Assembly (NCBI GenBank): GCA_029204225.1
Contig: CM055109.1
Location: 28,414,861 to 28,478,860, forward strand
From: Diphasiastrum complanatum
Lineage: Eukaryota; Streptophyta; Lycopodiopsida; Lycopodiales; Lycopodiaceae
Length of the DNA stretch: 64,000 nt
Reading direction: 5' to 3'
Of this stretch, positions 25,075 through 37,045 are shown piece by piece. A program made the translations under genes and the position numbers. The notes beneath the pieces were generated by a model, which did no database searches, was not told the DNA's origin, and was given only the letters and a program-made list of their open reading frames with translations. The stretch's first letter is position 1. Each line of letters starts with the position of its first letter.

Positions 25075-25933
25075 TTGGTATCAAAGCCAGTCTAAGCAGG
25101 ATTTACCATCATAAGTGCTAACTAGAAATCTCGATGTTTCTCGAGAATCCGACGTAGTCAGCAACAAACGGTGGAATTGTGAGATTTTCTTCCCATTGGA
25201 AATATTTTTGAATTACAATCGATTGTGTGGTAAGTGCACTACCAGGTTCACAATCGGTTCATTTTTGTGCTTTTCGGATTGGTTTCTAGAAAGAAATTTT
25301 TTGTTAATTCAGTTGTTGCCAATTACTCTGTGGTTAGCATCTTTGTGAAAGCAACAAATTACTTTATTGATTACTGGATTTTTTCCTATAGTCTCTTATT
25401 CTTTTTATGAATGATTACTATATTTTTAATGTTGTATATTGCTTGTTTGGAAGCCGGTTTGGTTTTAAAACGGTGGGAATAGGCTGGAATAGAAGCAAAA
25501 ATACTCTAATTTGTTGGCTGTTGAGTGTTGGTGGTGTTTGGTAGGATTGCAAGGCTAATTACTGTAAATCATAGGGTTATGCTTCATTTTCCAGCAAACA
25601 CAGTCTGTTTGCAGGGTTAGGAGCCTATAAAGCCATTACTTGGGAATGATTTGGTTCAAGTAAAAGTGCTATCTGATAAAATAGTCATTGTAACCTGCAA
25701 AAATCAGTTTCTGTGGAAATTTTGGCAGCATAACTGCTGGTTTCCATGCACAGTGAGGGCAAACCCTGCAAATCTTGGATAGAAACCTTGCTTATGCTGG
25801 AAACTTGTAAATAAAAACAAAAGCAATCTACAAACCGCTGCAAAGGCAAAATAATCTGCAAAAAATAGTAGATGTTTGTGCCTTGCTGCTTCCTACTTCT
25901 AAAACTGAGAATTAAACTCCTAAAAACATGCTG

Positions 25934-25993
25934 GAAAACTCTCATCTAATTTTTCATTCCATCTGATAGGAGGACTTGGCCTACCTTTGCGGC
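25934..25993 (-). repeat. left arm of 60-bp inverted duplication
   Basis: The reverse complement matches 27755-27814 with only three or four differences. Both arms encode the RT/RNase H connection (RKGRPSPPIRWNEKLDESF here on the minus strand). Confidence 0.85.
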
Positions 25994-27765
25994 TTTTTAC
26001 TCCTTTCAACATATTGTTGAGAGGTGCAGCAATCTTTCAGTACTCTGCAAATCTACGAAAAAACACAATGAAATCTAAGACTGACTTAAGTTCACGCACC
26101 GTTTTAGGAATTGGCCATTCCACTACCATCTTCACATTTTCTTCGTCAATCTTAATCCCAAAGGAGGTAATCTTATGACCAGGGTTAAGAAGTTCCTTCT
26201 TGAAGAATTCGCACTTTGATTCTTTCACATAAAGCATCTCTTGTCTTAAGATATGTAAGACAGTATGGAGATGCTTAGCATGCGCTTTGAGTGTTCTGCT
26301 ACAGATCAGAATATTGTCCAGAAATACTACTACAAACTTCCCCAAATATGGACGAAATAAATCGTTCATCATCTGCTGGAAAGTAGCTAGAGCATTTGTC
26401 AAACCAAAGGGCAATACAAGAAACTCGTAGTGGCCAAACCTGGTCCTAAAACCGGTTTTAGATACATCTTCCGGATGTATCCTGATCTGATAGTATCCCG
26501 TACATAGATCAATTTTAGTGAAGTATTTAGCTCCATTAAATCGATCTATGAGATCGTCCACCCTAGGCAACGGGTATTATTTTTAACTGTAAGTTTGTTT
26601 AGACCCTTGTAATCTACACGTAGCTGGAAACACCCATCTTTCTTACTTTTAAGAAGGACAAGTGCTCCCCATGGAGATTTACTCGGTCTTATGTGTCCCA
26701 TCCTGAGATACTCCTCGATTTGCCTAGCCACTTCCTCCTCTTCCTTTTGACTAAACCGATATGGTTGTCTGAAGATAGGACGACTATCGGGCAAAAGATC
26801 TATCTTACGATCCACCGACCGAGCGGGTGGTAGTCCATAAGGTAGTTGCTTCAGAAAAACTTCACTAAACTCTTGCTTTAAATCTTGCAAAAGTTGTTGT
26901 TCCTGATGCGAATTTTCGGTGTTAAAGCATAAAAACACATTCGCATCCCCAACATCACAATGCATACGAGATTTCAAAAGCAAGTGAAAGAATTCATACT
27001 CAGAATTATGAAGTTTCTCAATCAATTCAACCGAGGAAATCATCGACGATGGAAGTACATCGGTCTCTCCAGAAATAGAAACAATCTGATCAAATTTATC
27101 TTTAAATACCATAGAATGATTTTTAAAATCTATCTCTAAAGAGTCTGACTTGCCAAAAAACCATTCATAGCCCAAAATTACATAAGTCCGGTCCAGATTC
27201 ATGACATGGAAATCCAACGACTCAACATAGTTCCGCATCCAAAGCTCTAAGTTCAAGACTTTGACATCCCAAATTTCAGTGTCCGACCCTGAGACAAGAC
27301 GAACCACGTAACGGTGATCACTGACCATGGTGGAAACTCAGAGCTTCTGCACAAGTCGAGCATTCAAAAAAATCGTGAGTACTACCTGAATCAAAAAGCA
27401 CATTTACGTCTTTCCCTAAAATATTGCCTCTCACACAAAACAATTCATTAGGCTTGAAAGAGAGTGTACTAAAGTTACAAGTACATTCATAATTATTTAA
27501 CAAATTGACTTCCAATTTACTTGCCGATAAATCCACAGTCATGAAACTTGACGACTTTGTTTTCCGTTCGGGGCACTGTTTAGCATGGTGCCCGGGTTTA
27601 TTGCAGAGGAAACACAGATTCCGTTCAAGTGCCACCAACCGTGCATTGTCTTTCACCACCGATTTCTTCTTATTCTTCTTTTTCTTTGCCTGTTGGTATG
27701 CTTCTGCTTCCAGCTCGTCAAAAAACTGCTTTTTACGCTTGTTAGATTTTTCTTGCCGCAAAGGT
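25985..27765 (-). pseudogene. gypsy gag end, protease and RT, inverted
   Basis: Reading leftward from 27765: a Lys-rich gag tail, zinc knuckle CFLCNKPGHHAKQC, protease active site VLFDSGSTHDF, then after a frame change the protease-RT linker (LPYGLPPARSVDRKIDLLPD) and RT: GHIRPSKSPWGALVLL, LRVDYKGLNKLTVKN, a frame change, then KYFTKIDLCTGYYQIRI and FRTRFGHYEFLVLPFGLTNA. The catalytic motif reads FLDN instead of FLDD (near 26320), which should abolish polymerase activity. The frame breaks with a stop at 26037 and resumes as KIAAPLNNMLKGVK. The polarity is opposite to the LTR at 24576 and to the RNase H that follows. Confidence 0.9.
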
Positions 27766-28038
27766 AGGCTAAGTCCTCCTATCAGATGGAATAAGAAATT
27801 AGATGAGAGTTTTCACAAACTCAAGCTTCTAGTTGCCTCAGCTCCAGTTTTGAGAATAGCAGATCCAGATTTGTCGTTCGTCATTAACACTGATGCGAGT
27901 GATACGACTATTGGAGCTATTCTCTTACAGGAGGGTCAGCCCGTTGCCTTTGAGAGTAAGAAACTAACCGATGCTCAGGTCAGGTACACCACTTAGGAAA
28001 AAGAGCTTTTTGCTGTGATCCATGCATTGAAATCATGG
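27755..28038 (+). pseudogene. gypsy RNase H, plus strand
   Basis: Reads RLSPPIRWNKKLDESFHKLK, then [40 protein letters not shown] and, after a stop at 27994, EKELFAVIHALKSW. This is the RT-linked RNase H domain with the TDAS catalytic Asp. It stops abruptly at 28038. Its first 60 bp are the right arm of the inverted duplication, and it abuts the gag tail of the minus-strand block. Confidence 0.9.
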
Positions 28039-28093
28039 TAATCGACGCGTGTCATTCTCGCACGTGACAGATGTCACACGTGAAATTACCATG
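28034..28093. repeat. 60-bp imperfect hairpin
   Basis: Outer arms catggtaat (28034-28042) and attaccatg (28085-28093) are perfect complements. The inner parts also pair imperfectly through the CACGTGACA/TGTCACACGTG sequence. It sits where the gypsy RNase H ends, and part of it recurs at 28719-28751. Confidence 0.6.
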
Positions 28094-28850
28094 ACATGCT
28101 TAGAAAATCTTTTTACAATTCCATTTCTTTTGGCCTATAAGTAAAGATGTGGACATGGATCTTATGGTATTTATTTGATATGTAAGAGCTACATTTATTT
28201 GTTTTTGCACAAATATGTGGTACATCAGGCCTTGTTCAAAACTTGGACATAAAATGTTTTTTGGAATTTTGGCCTTGACATTGAAACTTTGTGTTTGGCC
28301 TTGCTTTTTGGTTCTAATATTAATAAAAAAGATGAAAAACCTGATTTTGTTAAATAAGATTAAAAAACCCATAAGTTTACCCTTTTCTTTTTTGCTCGTT
28401 GTTCTTGCGCTCGGATCCGATACTCCAACTTCAAATATCTCTCTCGAGCGCACGTTGATTTGACGTGCTTGTCGGACCTGGAGTTTGCGCCTGAGAGCGA
28501 TATTTGGAACTTTAGTTCTGTTATTTTTGTTTAAAATGTCTAATTTTGAATCCAATTTGCTTTCTTTTTTTAATGAATTTTCGCAAATTTTTGCACATGT
28601 GAAAAGACGGCTGAGACACATGTCGTGAGATGACTAGACCACGTGGAATGTCCGTACTAATAATGATGACCTAATTATGGGGACACGTGGGTTGAGACAC
28701 GTGTGCGAATCTCTTATTGACGCATGTCATTCTCGCACGTGACAGATGTCAGATCAATCATTCAAGGTACAGCGCATTTATTTTGGCCAATCACACGTCG
28801 ACACGTGTTCCTTCGCCACTCCACACGTGCAAATTCTTTTATATAAATAG
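28061..28850 (+). promoter_or_regulatory. CACGTG (G-box) cluster with TATA-like box
   Basis: CACGTG occurs at 28061, 28077, 28640, 28684, 28698, 28736, 28802 and 28824, eight times in under 800 bp, mostly as ACACGTG. It is followed by ttttatataaatag at 28837-28850. Clustered G-box/ABRE cores with a TATA box at this spacing are typical of a stress- or light-responsive plant promoter, and LTR U3 regions can carry the same. No gene or gag follows that I can recognise, so the function is inferred from motifs only. Confidence 0.45.
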
Positions 28851-29249
28851 GTCTTTTTCAACTCGAATTTTCACGCAAATTTACGATTGTGTAGTGGGTT
28901 TCTTTCCTTGCCTACCCTGAATCCAAGATCTAGTCAATCTAGCATCAAAGAGACGGAGTTAGTTGTCACGCGTAGGTTCATTCCCATGAGAGCAATAGTT
29001 TAGTTCAGATTTCAACATGAATGGAGGATTCACATCTATCTCTACATTCATTAACCCTACTCTTTAACACTACACATCCCTTAACACTTACAATCCCTTA
29101 ACACTACACATCCACAACAGAGATAGCTTACTCTTTCTCTCTCTCCCTTCCTCTCTCATAAAAAATATAATAACATACAATACCAATAACACTCAGATCC
29201 AACAATTAGCAAAATCCAAATAAGCATGAGAGATAAAGGAAAAGTGATA

Positions 29250-29658
29250 GAGGGCAAGGACATTCATCAATCCATTTCTAAAGAAAACCAAGTTGCTTTA
29301 TTGAAATGAGAAAATGAACATGAGGAGCAACTCGAGTTGGTCCCTTCTTATAGTAGAGAGGAGGACCCTGGCCTCTGAATCCTATTGGTCCAGTCTTGCC
29401 TCTCTTTTTATTCAAATTTAAAAAAGTGTGAGAACCATCAAAATTGGAGGGAAACCCAACTTTATTCACTAACTTGACATTTAGGCTCTGCGACATTAAA
29501 AGTCCCGCAAAAAGGCCTAAAGTCCTTTTATTGACTTTTGACCATTCAATCAAATAAATATGTGATCATCGAATTGGACTTACACACGCAGGGTGCCAAA
29601 TCCCTCTCACTTATTAACTAGGGTTAGGGTTGCCTTGGGATCCGTAAACCCTCCAACA
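29250..29658 (-). repeat. probable 3' LTR of the minus-strand gypsy
   Basis: On the minus strand a purine tract (ggtgggggatac, ending near 29659) is followed by TGTTGGAGGG at 29658, the LTR start. Inside are a TATA-like CTACTATAAGAAGG (29344-29357) and an AATAAA signal (29297-29302), in the order expected for U3-R. The lower border is unclear. No convincing 5' partner was found. Confidence 0.55.
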
Positions 29659-30135
29659 GTATCCCCCACCAAAACTGGTGGCGGTCCCATGACACTTGCA
29701 ATATGCAGTTATTGGGGAGTTTTATTGGCTTCACGCCGAATCTTTGAAGGTTCCCAAAATGGCATATCAATAATACTTCGCCTAACTAAAAAACTAGGTT
29801 TTCTCTTGACAGAAACCTTTGCCCACCTTAAATTAGATAAATCTCTGAGCAGATGTACAGTCTGAGAGCTCAGTGAAGGTTTCTGGTATTGTATAGGCCA
29901 AATCTGACCAAAACAGTGATTTTCTAAGTCGTTTTCCATCAAAAAATTACTCTGCTTTCTTTTGCCTATGTTGATGACTTTTTGACTTTTGCTCATCAGT
30001 CTTTTTTTATTTCTTGCTTTACTTTTTTTTTTTTTTTTGTCTTTTGACTGTCTCTTTCCAAAAATCTTAGCAAATTAAGTACTGCAAACAAAAAATTGAA
30101 AAATAATTAAAATAGTTTTTAAAAAAATATTGAGA
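29659..30135 (-). other. 3' untranslated tail of the minus-strand gypsy
   Basis: Lies between the integrase C-terminus and the putative purine tract. It contains a poly-T run on the plus strand near 30024-30040. No gene seen. Confidence 0.4.
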
Positions 30136-32397
30136 TCAGGCTTGCTGAACTGGTGGAACAAGCTGCCAAAACTTGCGTAATCGGCTGCCATTCATCGGAG
30201 TATCAAATCGTTGTCCATCCAAGTGCTCAAGAATTATTGCGCCATAGTTCAAAATTTCTTTCACTTTATATGGGCCTTCACCGGTAAACTTCAACTTTTC
30301 CTTGATCAGCTTGGTTTTGTACATCAATGCCAGATCTCCTGGTTTCAGATCTTTTTAGTGTAATCGACGATCGTGCCATGCCTTGCGGCATGCTTTCTCT
30401 GCTGCTAAGACATGAACTGCCATCAATCGGGTTTCACATGATTTGTGCAATGCTTCATGACGAAGTTGTAAAGACTTATCATTATTTAATTGTTCCTTGC
30501 TGCTATGCGTAAGGATGGGATAAAAAATTCAATTGGCATGACAACATCTTGACCATAAACCAATTGAAAAGGTGTTTGATTTGTACTATTTTTGTAAGCG
30601 GTTTTGAATGACCATAATGCTGCATACAGTTTATGTTCCCAATCAGACCGACTCGCTTCAACTGTCTTTGTCATAATGGTGCAGAGAATCTTATTGGAAG
30701 ATTCAGCTTGGCCATTCCCTCTGAGATAGTAGGGAGTACTAAATCTGTGTATAACAAAAAAATCTTCCAATAAACACTTTATTGTTTGACTGACAAAGTG
30801 TGTACCCCGGTCACTGACAATCTCGATCGGACATCCAAATCTGATTATAATATTTTCATATAGAAACTTGACCGTAGATTTCGCATCAGCAACTTTGACA
30901 GCTTTGGCTTCAACCCACTTGGTCATATAATCAGTTGCGACAATAATGTATCGGGCCTGAGATCCTTGCACGGCAGGGTGAATAGGTCCAACATAATCCA
31001 GTCCCCATTTTTCAAACGGTGCTTGCGATAAAACCGGATGCAAGAGTTCATAGTTCTGTCGAGTAGGTCGTCGTGCTCGCTGGCAAACATCACATGTCTG
31101 AATAAAATTTTTTGTGTCCTTGTGAAGCGTAGGCCACCAACAACCTGATTGTAAAAGTTTGCGAACAGTAATATCTATAGAGAAGTGTCCTCCACCAATG
31201 CCAGCATGTGAAAACATTAATAAATCTTGTACTTCATGTGGTAAAACACACCTTCGTAAAATATTATTTGATCCACGACGATACAATTGTCGTGCAATTA
31301 ATTGATAAGGTTGAGCCTTATGAATCAATCGTCTCTTCTGTACTTTTGTCAGGGAGTCATTCGATAGTCCTAGCATCAGGTACTCGACAATATCTGTTGC
31401 CCACTCAGGTACTGCTTCAACATAGAACAATGCAGCATCTGGCAGTTCATCATCTACTTCAGTATTAACTGGTGCGGATTCAATTCGCGAAACGTGATCG
31501 GCTAGATAATGTTGCTTGCCCTTTCGAACCACAATTCGAAAGTCAAATTCAGTCAATAACAATAACCATCTTGCAATACGTCCAGTATTGCATGTCTTGT
31601 TTACCAAGTAAAGTAACGGTTGATGATCCGTATAAACTACAAAGTGCGTTTCCATGATGTAGTGACAAAATTTTTGAACAGAGAAAATCATGGCTAATGC
31701 TTCACATTCTGTTGTTGAATAATTCTTTTCTGGATCTGTAGGCTGTCTGCTTGCAAATCGTATAGGATAATCTTTCTTATAGTCACCTGGTTGCGTCAAA
31801 ACTAATCCAATGGCATATTTTGAGGTATCCGTATGAACATGAAACTCTATCGTCCAATCTGGAGAACGCAATATTGGTGTTGATATTAATACTTTTTTTA
31901 ATTTTTCAAAGGCCTCTAACACTTCGACTGTCCAAATAGGAACAATAGTCAGTTTGTATATAGGTCGTGCTAAAAGAAGATAATAAAGATTCGATAGTAG
32001 TTCGCATGATCCATAAACACGTAAACTCCACGAATTGTTGCTGGCGGTGGCAATTCCACAATAACTTTGATCTTAGAATAATCTGTGGCAATACCATGTC
32101 TTGATATCACATGTCCAAGCACAACTCCGTGGGAAACCCATATCTAACATTTTTCCGGATTTAGAGAAATCTGATATTTGCGGCATCTTTCAAATACTTT
32201 CTCCAATCGATCTAGGTGGTCTGTATCTATACTATGAACTCCCAAGTCGTCCAAGTAAATTTCAAGGAATTTTTGCAGATAATCTTTAAAAGCAAATTGC
32301 ATTACTCTTTGGAATGAACTTGGTGCATTACAGAGTCCAAACAGCATTACTTTGTAAGCATAAGTGTCCCATTCTACTGCAAAAGCAGTTTTATGGC
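30136..32397 (-). pseudogene. Ty3/gypsy pol (RT end, RNase H, integrase), non-chromodomain type
   Basis: Leftward from 32397: RT piece FGLCNAPSSFQRVMQFAF with catalytic YLDD (LEIYLDDLGVHS), a broken thumb region, then a 478-codon open frame (31922-30486). This holds RNase H (HVHTDTSKYAIGLVLTQ, YTDHQPLLYL), the integrase zinc finger (HAGIGGGHF ... CDVCQ) and the integrase core with all three acidic residues in view (LDYVGPI, VSDRGTHF, GNGQAESSNK). After a frame break the tail (30327-30136) reads FTGEGPYKVKEIL and MNGSRLRKFW. There is no chromodomain, and the RNase H and integrase style resembles the Tat/Athila side of the family (inference). The 5' half (gag, PR, RT start) is lost at about 32400. 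Confidence 0.88.
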
Positions 32398-33654
32398 GAG
32401 CTAAGATAGAGAGCCTCTAGCTTAGAGGCATCGACATATTCTTGGATGATAAATTACGAAGAGGGAAAAGGCCTTTCAAGAAGCAGAGATAGATGGGGAA
32501 ATGGGCTATTTACATAGATGCTAGACCTATATTTGTAAAAAGGGGATCACTTCTAGGGATCCCTCCTAGTAGTACATATAGGACACAAGGGCTATAGAGT
32601 GTAATAACCCCTTGAAGCCCCTGTCACAACCAAACAACATACAAATTGGGCAAGGACATTCATTCATCTATATCAATGATTGACCTTTGTGAGTTTGTTT
32701 ACATAAACTCTACAAGAAAATGCGACAAATGCGAAAAACTCAAAGAGAAAGAATATGCGATACTAAGCCAAAAATGCAAAAAAGTCGAAGGTCGGCATAA
32801 ACTGTTCTAGGTCATGTTTTAGCTTATTGTCGGGTTTTTTGGGAAATGCAAAAAAACTCGACAAAGTGTTCGACATTCAATGTTTCAGCCTGCAAACCTG
32901 TAACTTAATTCTGATTACAAGAACAAATAATAATAAACAAAAGTTATCTGCCTCTGTCTCTACAGTGGTCACCTCAACTACAACTGCACATTCTAAGTCC
33001 ATTTTTCAGAGAAGGATTACACCCTCATACAAGTATGTATACGACAAGTATCCTGATAAAGAGATCGAATGGTAGAGTATACATGTTGACATACTCTCTT
33101 TAGTAAGCTATGAGCAGTTGTTTTATTTCTAATCAAGATGTTGATCGGCATGGCTTCTATTGCTATCACCATTATGACAAAAACTAGATTCGTACTCGTG
33201 CATTATCACAATTCGAAGGAAACATATCTCGTAATGGCTTCCTCACAGAATCCACATGCGACCTCTATTCAGGTTAGTGTTGCAAAACCTGTCTGGAGTA
33301 CTGGTTTACTATGCGTGGACGGAGCTTACGCAAAGAGTTGTAAAACAAAGACTAGGAGTAGGGAAGATTTTTTCGTTTATCACTATTGCAGTCTAATATT
33401 TCAGTTATTCTTCAAACATCAAACTGCTTAGATAATTATGGCTACATGCTTTACGATTGTTGGTTTCTGTTCTCATCAATTAATGTTGATTCCAATAATA
33501 CAAGTATTGATAACGTAAGTGCCCTAAAAGCACATGGATTTGTGCGAGGGATCGCTACACCTCATGGAGTGGCATCAGCTAACAGATAGACATGTATATA
33601 TATCTATGAGATTAAAACGTTCACCAAATTGTAGAGAACTTGGAGTGATTTGGC
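32398..33654. other. unassigned stretch upstream of the gypsy fragment
   Basis: No coding motif or LTR could be supported. Short open frames of 60-97 codons lack any family signature. Confidence 0.4.
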
Positions 33655-34000
33655 CTCTTGGGTTGTCATCGACATGGTTACACTGGCCTTCAAGGGCCAC
33701 ACACCACCTTTCGTAGGCTAAGAGCCCTACCTTAGGGCCTAAGGCCCCCGTCGACTTGGTTGCACTATTTCTTGATTTCTTGGGGCATGGATGACAGGGA
33801 ACAAATGCGCGTCATGGTGTGGCCCTTGGTTCACATTTCTGGTTTCTTGGGCCTAATGGGCTCTTGGGTTGTCACGAACATGGTTACATTGGCCTTTAAG
33901 GGCCACACACCACCTTTCATAGGTGAAGAGCCCGGCCTCATAGCCTTAAGGCTCCAACCAACCTATTGACACTAGCATTCTTGGTTTCTCGGGCCTTCTT
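33655..34000 (+). repeat. tandem duplication, about 206-bp period
   Basis: The block starting ctcttgggttgtca at 33655 recurs at 33861 with the conserved gggccacacaccacctttc segment (about 33696 and 33901). The second copy is partial. Sequence between the copies contains extra tggcct/gggcc-rich words. Confidence 0.75.
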
Positions 34001-34039
34001 CGTGCAATGATATTGGGCCTAAACCATAGCTACTTAAGG

Positions 34040-34044
34040 GGCCA
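34040..34044 (+). repeat. left target site duplication GGCCA
   Basis: The five bases before the LTR start are identical to 37577-37581 after the element end. Confidence 0.9.
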
Positions 34045-34348
34045 TGTGAAAGATTTCAACTAGTTTAACTATTTTGGTCATATTTGTATATTTGGCAATT
34101 AAGGCCAATTTTCATATTAGACACAGAGTTTAAACTTTCAAAGTTATATTAGTCTAAAAGCATTTGAATAGACACTTTTGAAAAGTGTGGGAAACTATAG
34201 AACACGATTTTTGGAGAGATTCAATTTGAGTAGTAGAGACATTGAATCTAGTTAAAAAAATAGTAGGGTTTTCATTATGGAGGGAAACCAAAGTTTAAAT
34301 TTAGGTTTAAAACTGTTACAAAAGGATGTAACTTGTGGGAAGAGAAGA

Positions 34349-34417
<69 letters not shown>

Positions 34418-34744
34418 CTCATTCATGCTTATACATGGTTCTCTTGGGTTCTACTATCCATTGGTGCACTATACTTGTGATATCTTGCAATTTTGTGTGT
34501 AGAATGCTCATCAAATACTATTTTCAGATCCACACATGTGAAATACAATAGCTTACTGTTTTTGTATGGACAAAAACTTCTTTTTATGTTTTGATTGAAG
34601 TTTGATCAAAATCTATTAGAGTTTGCATCTCATTTATAGAGCAGATGCTGATTTTTCTTCATTGGCAAGATTAGTGATTTGTTGTCTTTCTGACCCAAGA
34701 TAATTTTATGGATTTGGATCTTAATTGATCTGAAATTCTTCACA
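34045..34744 (+). repeat. Copia 5' LTR (700 bp) with CT array
   Basis: TGTGAAAG...TTCACA. It contains a decayed TATA box (gttacaaaagg near 34315; gttataaaagg in the 3' LTR) and, about 30 bp downstream, a (CT)n array (34352-34414). The array therefore falls at the expected transcription start and leader. Confidence 0.9.
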
Positions 34745-34756
34745 TGGTATCAGAGC
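34745..34756 (+). other. primer binding site, tRNA-iMet
   Basis: tggtatcagagc immediately follows the LTR and is a perfect match to the plant initiator tRNA-Met 3' end complement. Confidence 0.92.
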
Positions 34757-35325
34757 TTTTGTTTCAGGTTGTGAAGGAAGCAATCACATCTATCAATGAT
34801 TTGGAGAAGATATCAATGCTAGAGCATGCTAGATTCGATTCTACACCAAAATCGAGTTTCTTGCATATGTAGATTGGATGTTTTGTAGATCAAAACTCTA
34901 TTTAGGTTTATATTCTTGATCAATTCTGATTTCACACATTACTTGTTGGATTTGGCCGATTTTTGATACATTGAAAAAGCCTAAGTGGTGGCTACAAGAT
35001 TGCATATCAAGTTTTAGGCAACTACATGTAGATTTTGAAATATTCAATTTTTTGTGATTTTGTCAAAACCTTTAGATTGTGAGTTTACTGAACTTCATTT
35101 GAATGTCTTTCAATCTTAGGAAGTGGCAAGAGTAATTAGACTAAGGATAGATCATAGGTTGATCAAGATTTCACCATTCTATGTTGGATTTGCTTGGTAT
35201 AAGTGCTAGAAGATAATTGAGAAGGTTTATATCTTTGTGATTTCTTTTTTAAAACATTTGTTGTTGTTCGAAAGAGTGCTTTGTGCATTGAAACAGATTG
35301 AAAGAGAGGATCAGGTCTTTGCTAC

Positions 35326-36590
35326 ATGGCTACATCAAGTGGATTCATGTTGGAAGGCAATGATAAGCTTACCTCAAGCAACTATTCATTTTGGAAAGTG
35401 AGGATGGAATCACTTCTTGAGATGAATGATGTTTTGGATATTGTTGTAGGTTTGGAGGAGAGACCAACAACACAACAATATCAATTGAGGTATGACAAGA
35501 GAGCTAAGAAAGCTCTACACATGATCAAAATGAATGTTATCAATGAACTTCTTAAGGAATTTGGTAAGAGTACTTCATCAAAGGATACTTGCGATTCATT
35601 AAAGAAGCTCTATAAGTACACTTCTAGAGTGTTGACTCTAAGAAGGCAAATCTTTCAATGTTTGCAAAAGAGTGAAGAAAGTCCGAATACTTTTATTTTG
35701 AGAGGTAAAGCTTTGAATGATGAGTTAGCTTGCATTGATGAGAGCATTAAGGAAAAGGTTGTTCAAGTTATTCTTAGTGGATTGTTGGATGCTCATGCTA
35801 ACATTTTTCAAAGTCTTGCCATTTAAAAGACTTTGCCAAGTTTGATTGATCTTCAAGAGATCTTGATCAATGAAGAATATAGGATTCAAGCAAGAGGTGG
35901 ATCTTCGTCAACATCTCAATTTGGAGAGGAGGCTATGGTCATCAAGGGAAAATCTAAGGGCAAAAGCAAAGGCAAGTGGTCTAAAGGGCAAGATCAAGGG
36001 GAGGCTTCTTCAAATGGCAAAAAGAAAGATAGATCAAAGCTCAAGTGCTTCTATTGTGACATCAAAGGACACTTTGCAAGTGAGTGCTACAAAAAGAAGA
36101 GAGATCAAGGAGACAAGCAAGGTAATCCTACTCGTGATGAAGATGGTTTGGATGCTCAAAATTCAAATGATGATGCTTTTGTAATGTCTTCGTGTATGCT
36201 TGCTAATGATGGAGATCTAGATCCATGGTGGATTGATAGTGGAACAAGTTCACACATGACTTTTCACAAAGAGTGTCTCACTTCTTTGTTGGCATATGGA
36301 GATGACAAGAGGGTAATCTACATGGCCAATGATGGTGAGTGTGCAATAAAAGGGATTGGCACAATTCCTATTTCTCTCTCTACAAATAGGAATGTTCATT
36401 TGAAGGATGTTTTGTTCATACCTTCCATTACCAAGAATTTACTTAGTTTGAGTCAATTGGTAAGTAAAGTTTTCAAAGTTGAGTTTGATGGAGATGCTTC
36501 CATGATCAAAAGGAAGAATATCTTGATTGCAAAAGGTAAAAGGCAAGGGAAGTTTTTCAAACTAGATGCTTGTGTTATTGTTAACCAAAT
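35326..36590 (+). pseudogene. Copia gag-protease polyprotein with one in-frame stop
   Basis: The ATG at 35326 opens gag: SGFMLEGNDKLTSSNYSFWK, RMESLLEMNDVLDIVVG, a MRYDK-like helix block and a DDE-like KALNDELACIDES step. A single TAA at 35824-35826 interrupts it; the same frame resumes (LPSLIDLQEILINEEYRIQ), with a Lys/Gly spacer (KGKSKGKSKGKWSKGQDQ), an intact zinc knuckle CFYCDIKGHFASEC and protease WWIDSGTSSHMTFHKEC with its catalytic DSG. Length and order fit a normal Copia. A frame change near 36590 leads into the next part. Confidence 0.92.
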
Positions 36591-36596
36591 GGATTT

Positions 36597-37045
36597 GTGG
36601 CAAGTGAGCAAATACCTATTCAAGAGGTTTGGCATAAAAGGATGGGGCACCTCAACTTCAAGTCATTGGAAGTAATGGCTAGAAAGCAAGTTGTGATTAG
36701 TCTTCCAAGTTCCTTAAAAAGTATCAATCATGGTTTTGAGTATTGTGCTTTGTCAAAGTCACATAGACTACATTATACTAGATCTACATCTAGATCAGCC
36801 TTTTCAAGTTGTACATTCGGATATTCATGGAATTACTACAACTAGCAGTAGTGGAGCTAAGATGTATGTAACTTAGTACATTTTGTTGGATCTATTTACA
36901 AAAAGAGCAAAGATGAAGTGTATGATGTCTTTGTTAAGTTCAAAAATGCAAAGAAGAATCAATTTTTCACAAGGATCAAGTGCTCAAGGCATGACAATGG
37001 TGGAGAATAGATATCTACCAAGTTTAAGGTGTTTTGTGATGATTA
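36597..37045 (+). pseudogene. Copia gag-pre-integrase and integrase start, truncated
   Basis: In a shifted frame: VWHKRMGHLNFKSLEVMARK (gag-pre-integrase), a broken zinc-binding part (the usual Cys-x2-Cys region is mutated), then the integrase core start, with DVFVKFKNAKKNQ and KCSRHDNGGE at about 36980-37010, where the second catalytic Asp sits. It ends at about 37045 (STKFKVFCDD), where the deletion joins it to the 3' LTR. Confidence 0.85.

Larger units (their letters stand above)
24576..28040 (+). mobile_element. Ty3/gypsy element with inverted internal block
   Basis: Plus-strand LTR (24576-25074), primer site (25076-25087) and a leader to about 25930 are followed by gag-end, protease and RT in the opposite orientation (27765 down to 25985), then RNase H on the plus strand (27755-28038). 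In an intact element all lie on one strand in the order gag, PR, RT, RNase H. The block is bounded by a 60-bp inverted duplication. Sequence after 28040 is unrelated, so integrase and the 3' LTR are missing. The element interrupts the LTR of the older minus-strand Copia. Confidence 0.75.

Noticed and set aside
29257-32662. 16-bp match gggcaaggacattcat at 29257 and 32647 as evidence for paired LTRs
   Set aside because: In a 64-kb window about one such match is expected by chance, and nothing around it aligns.
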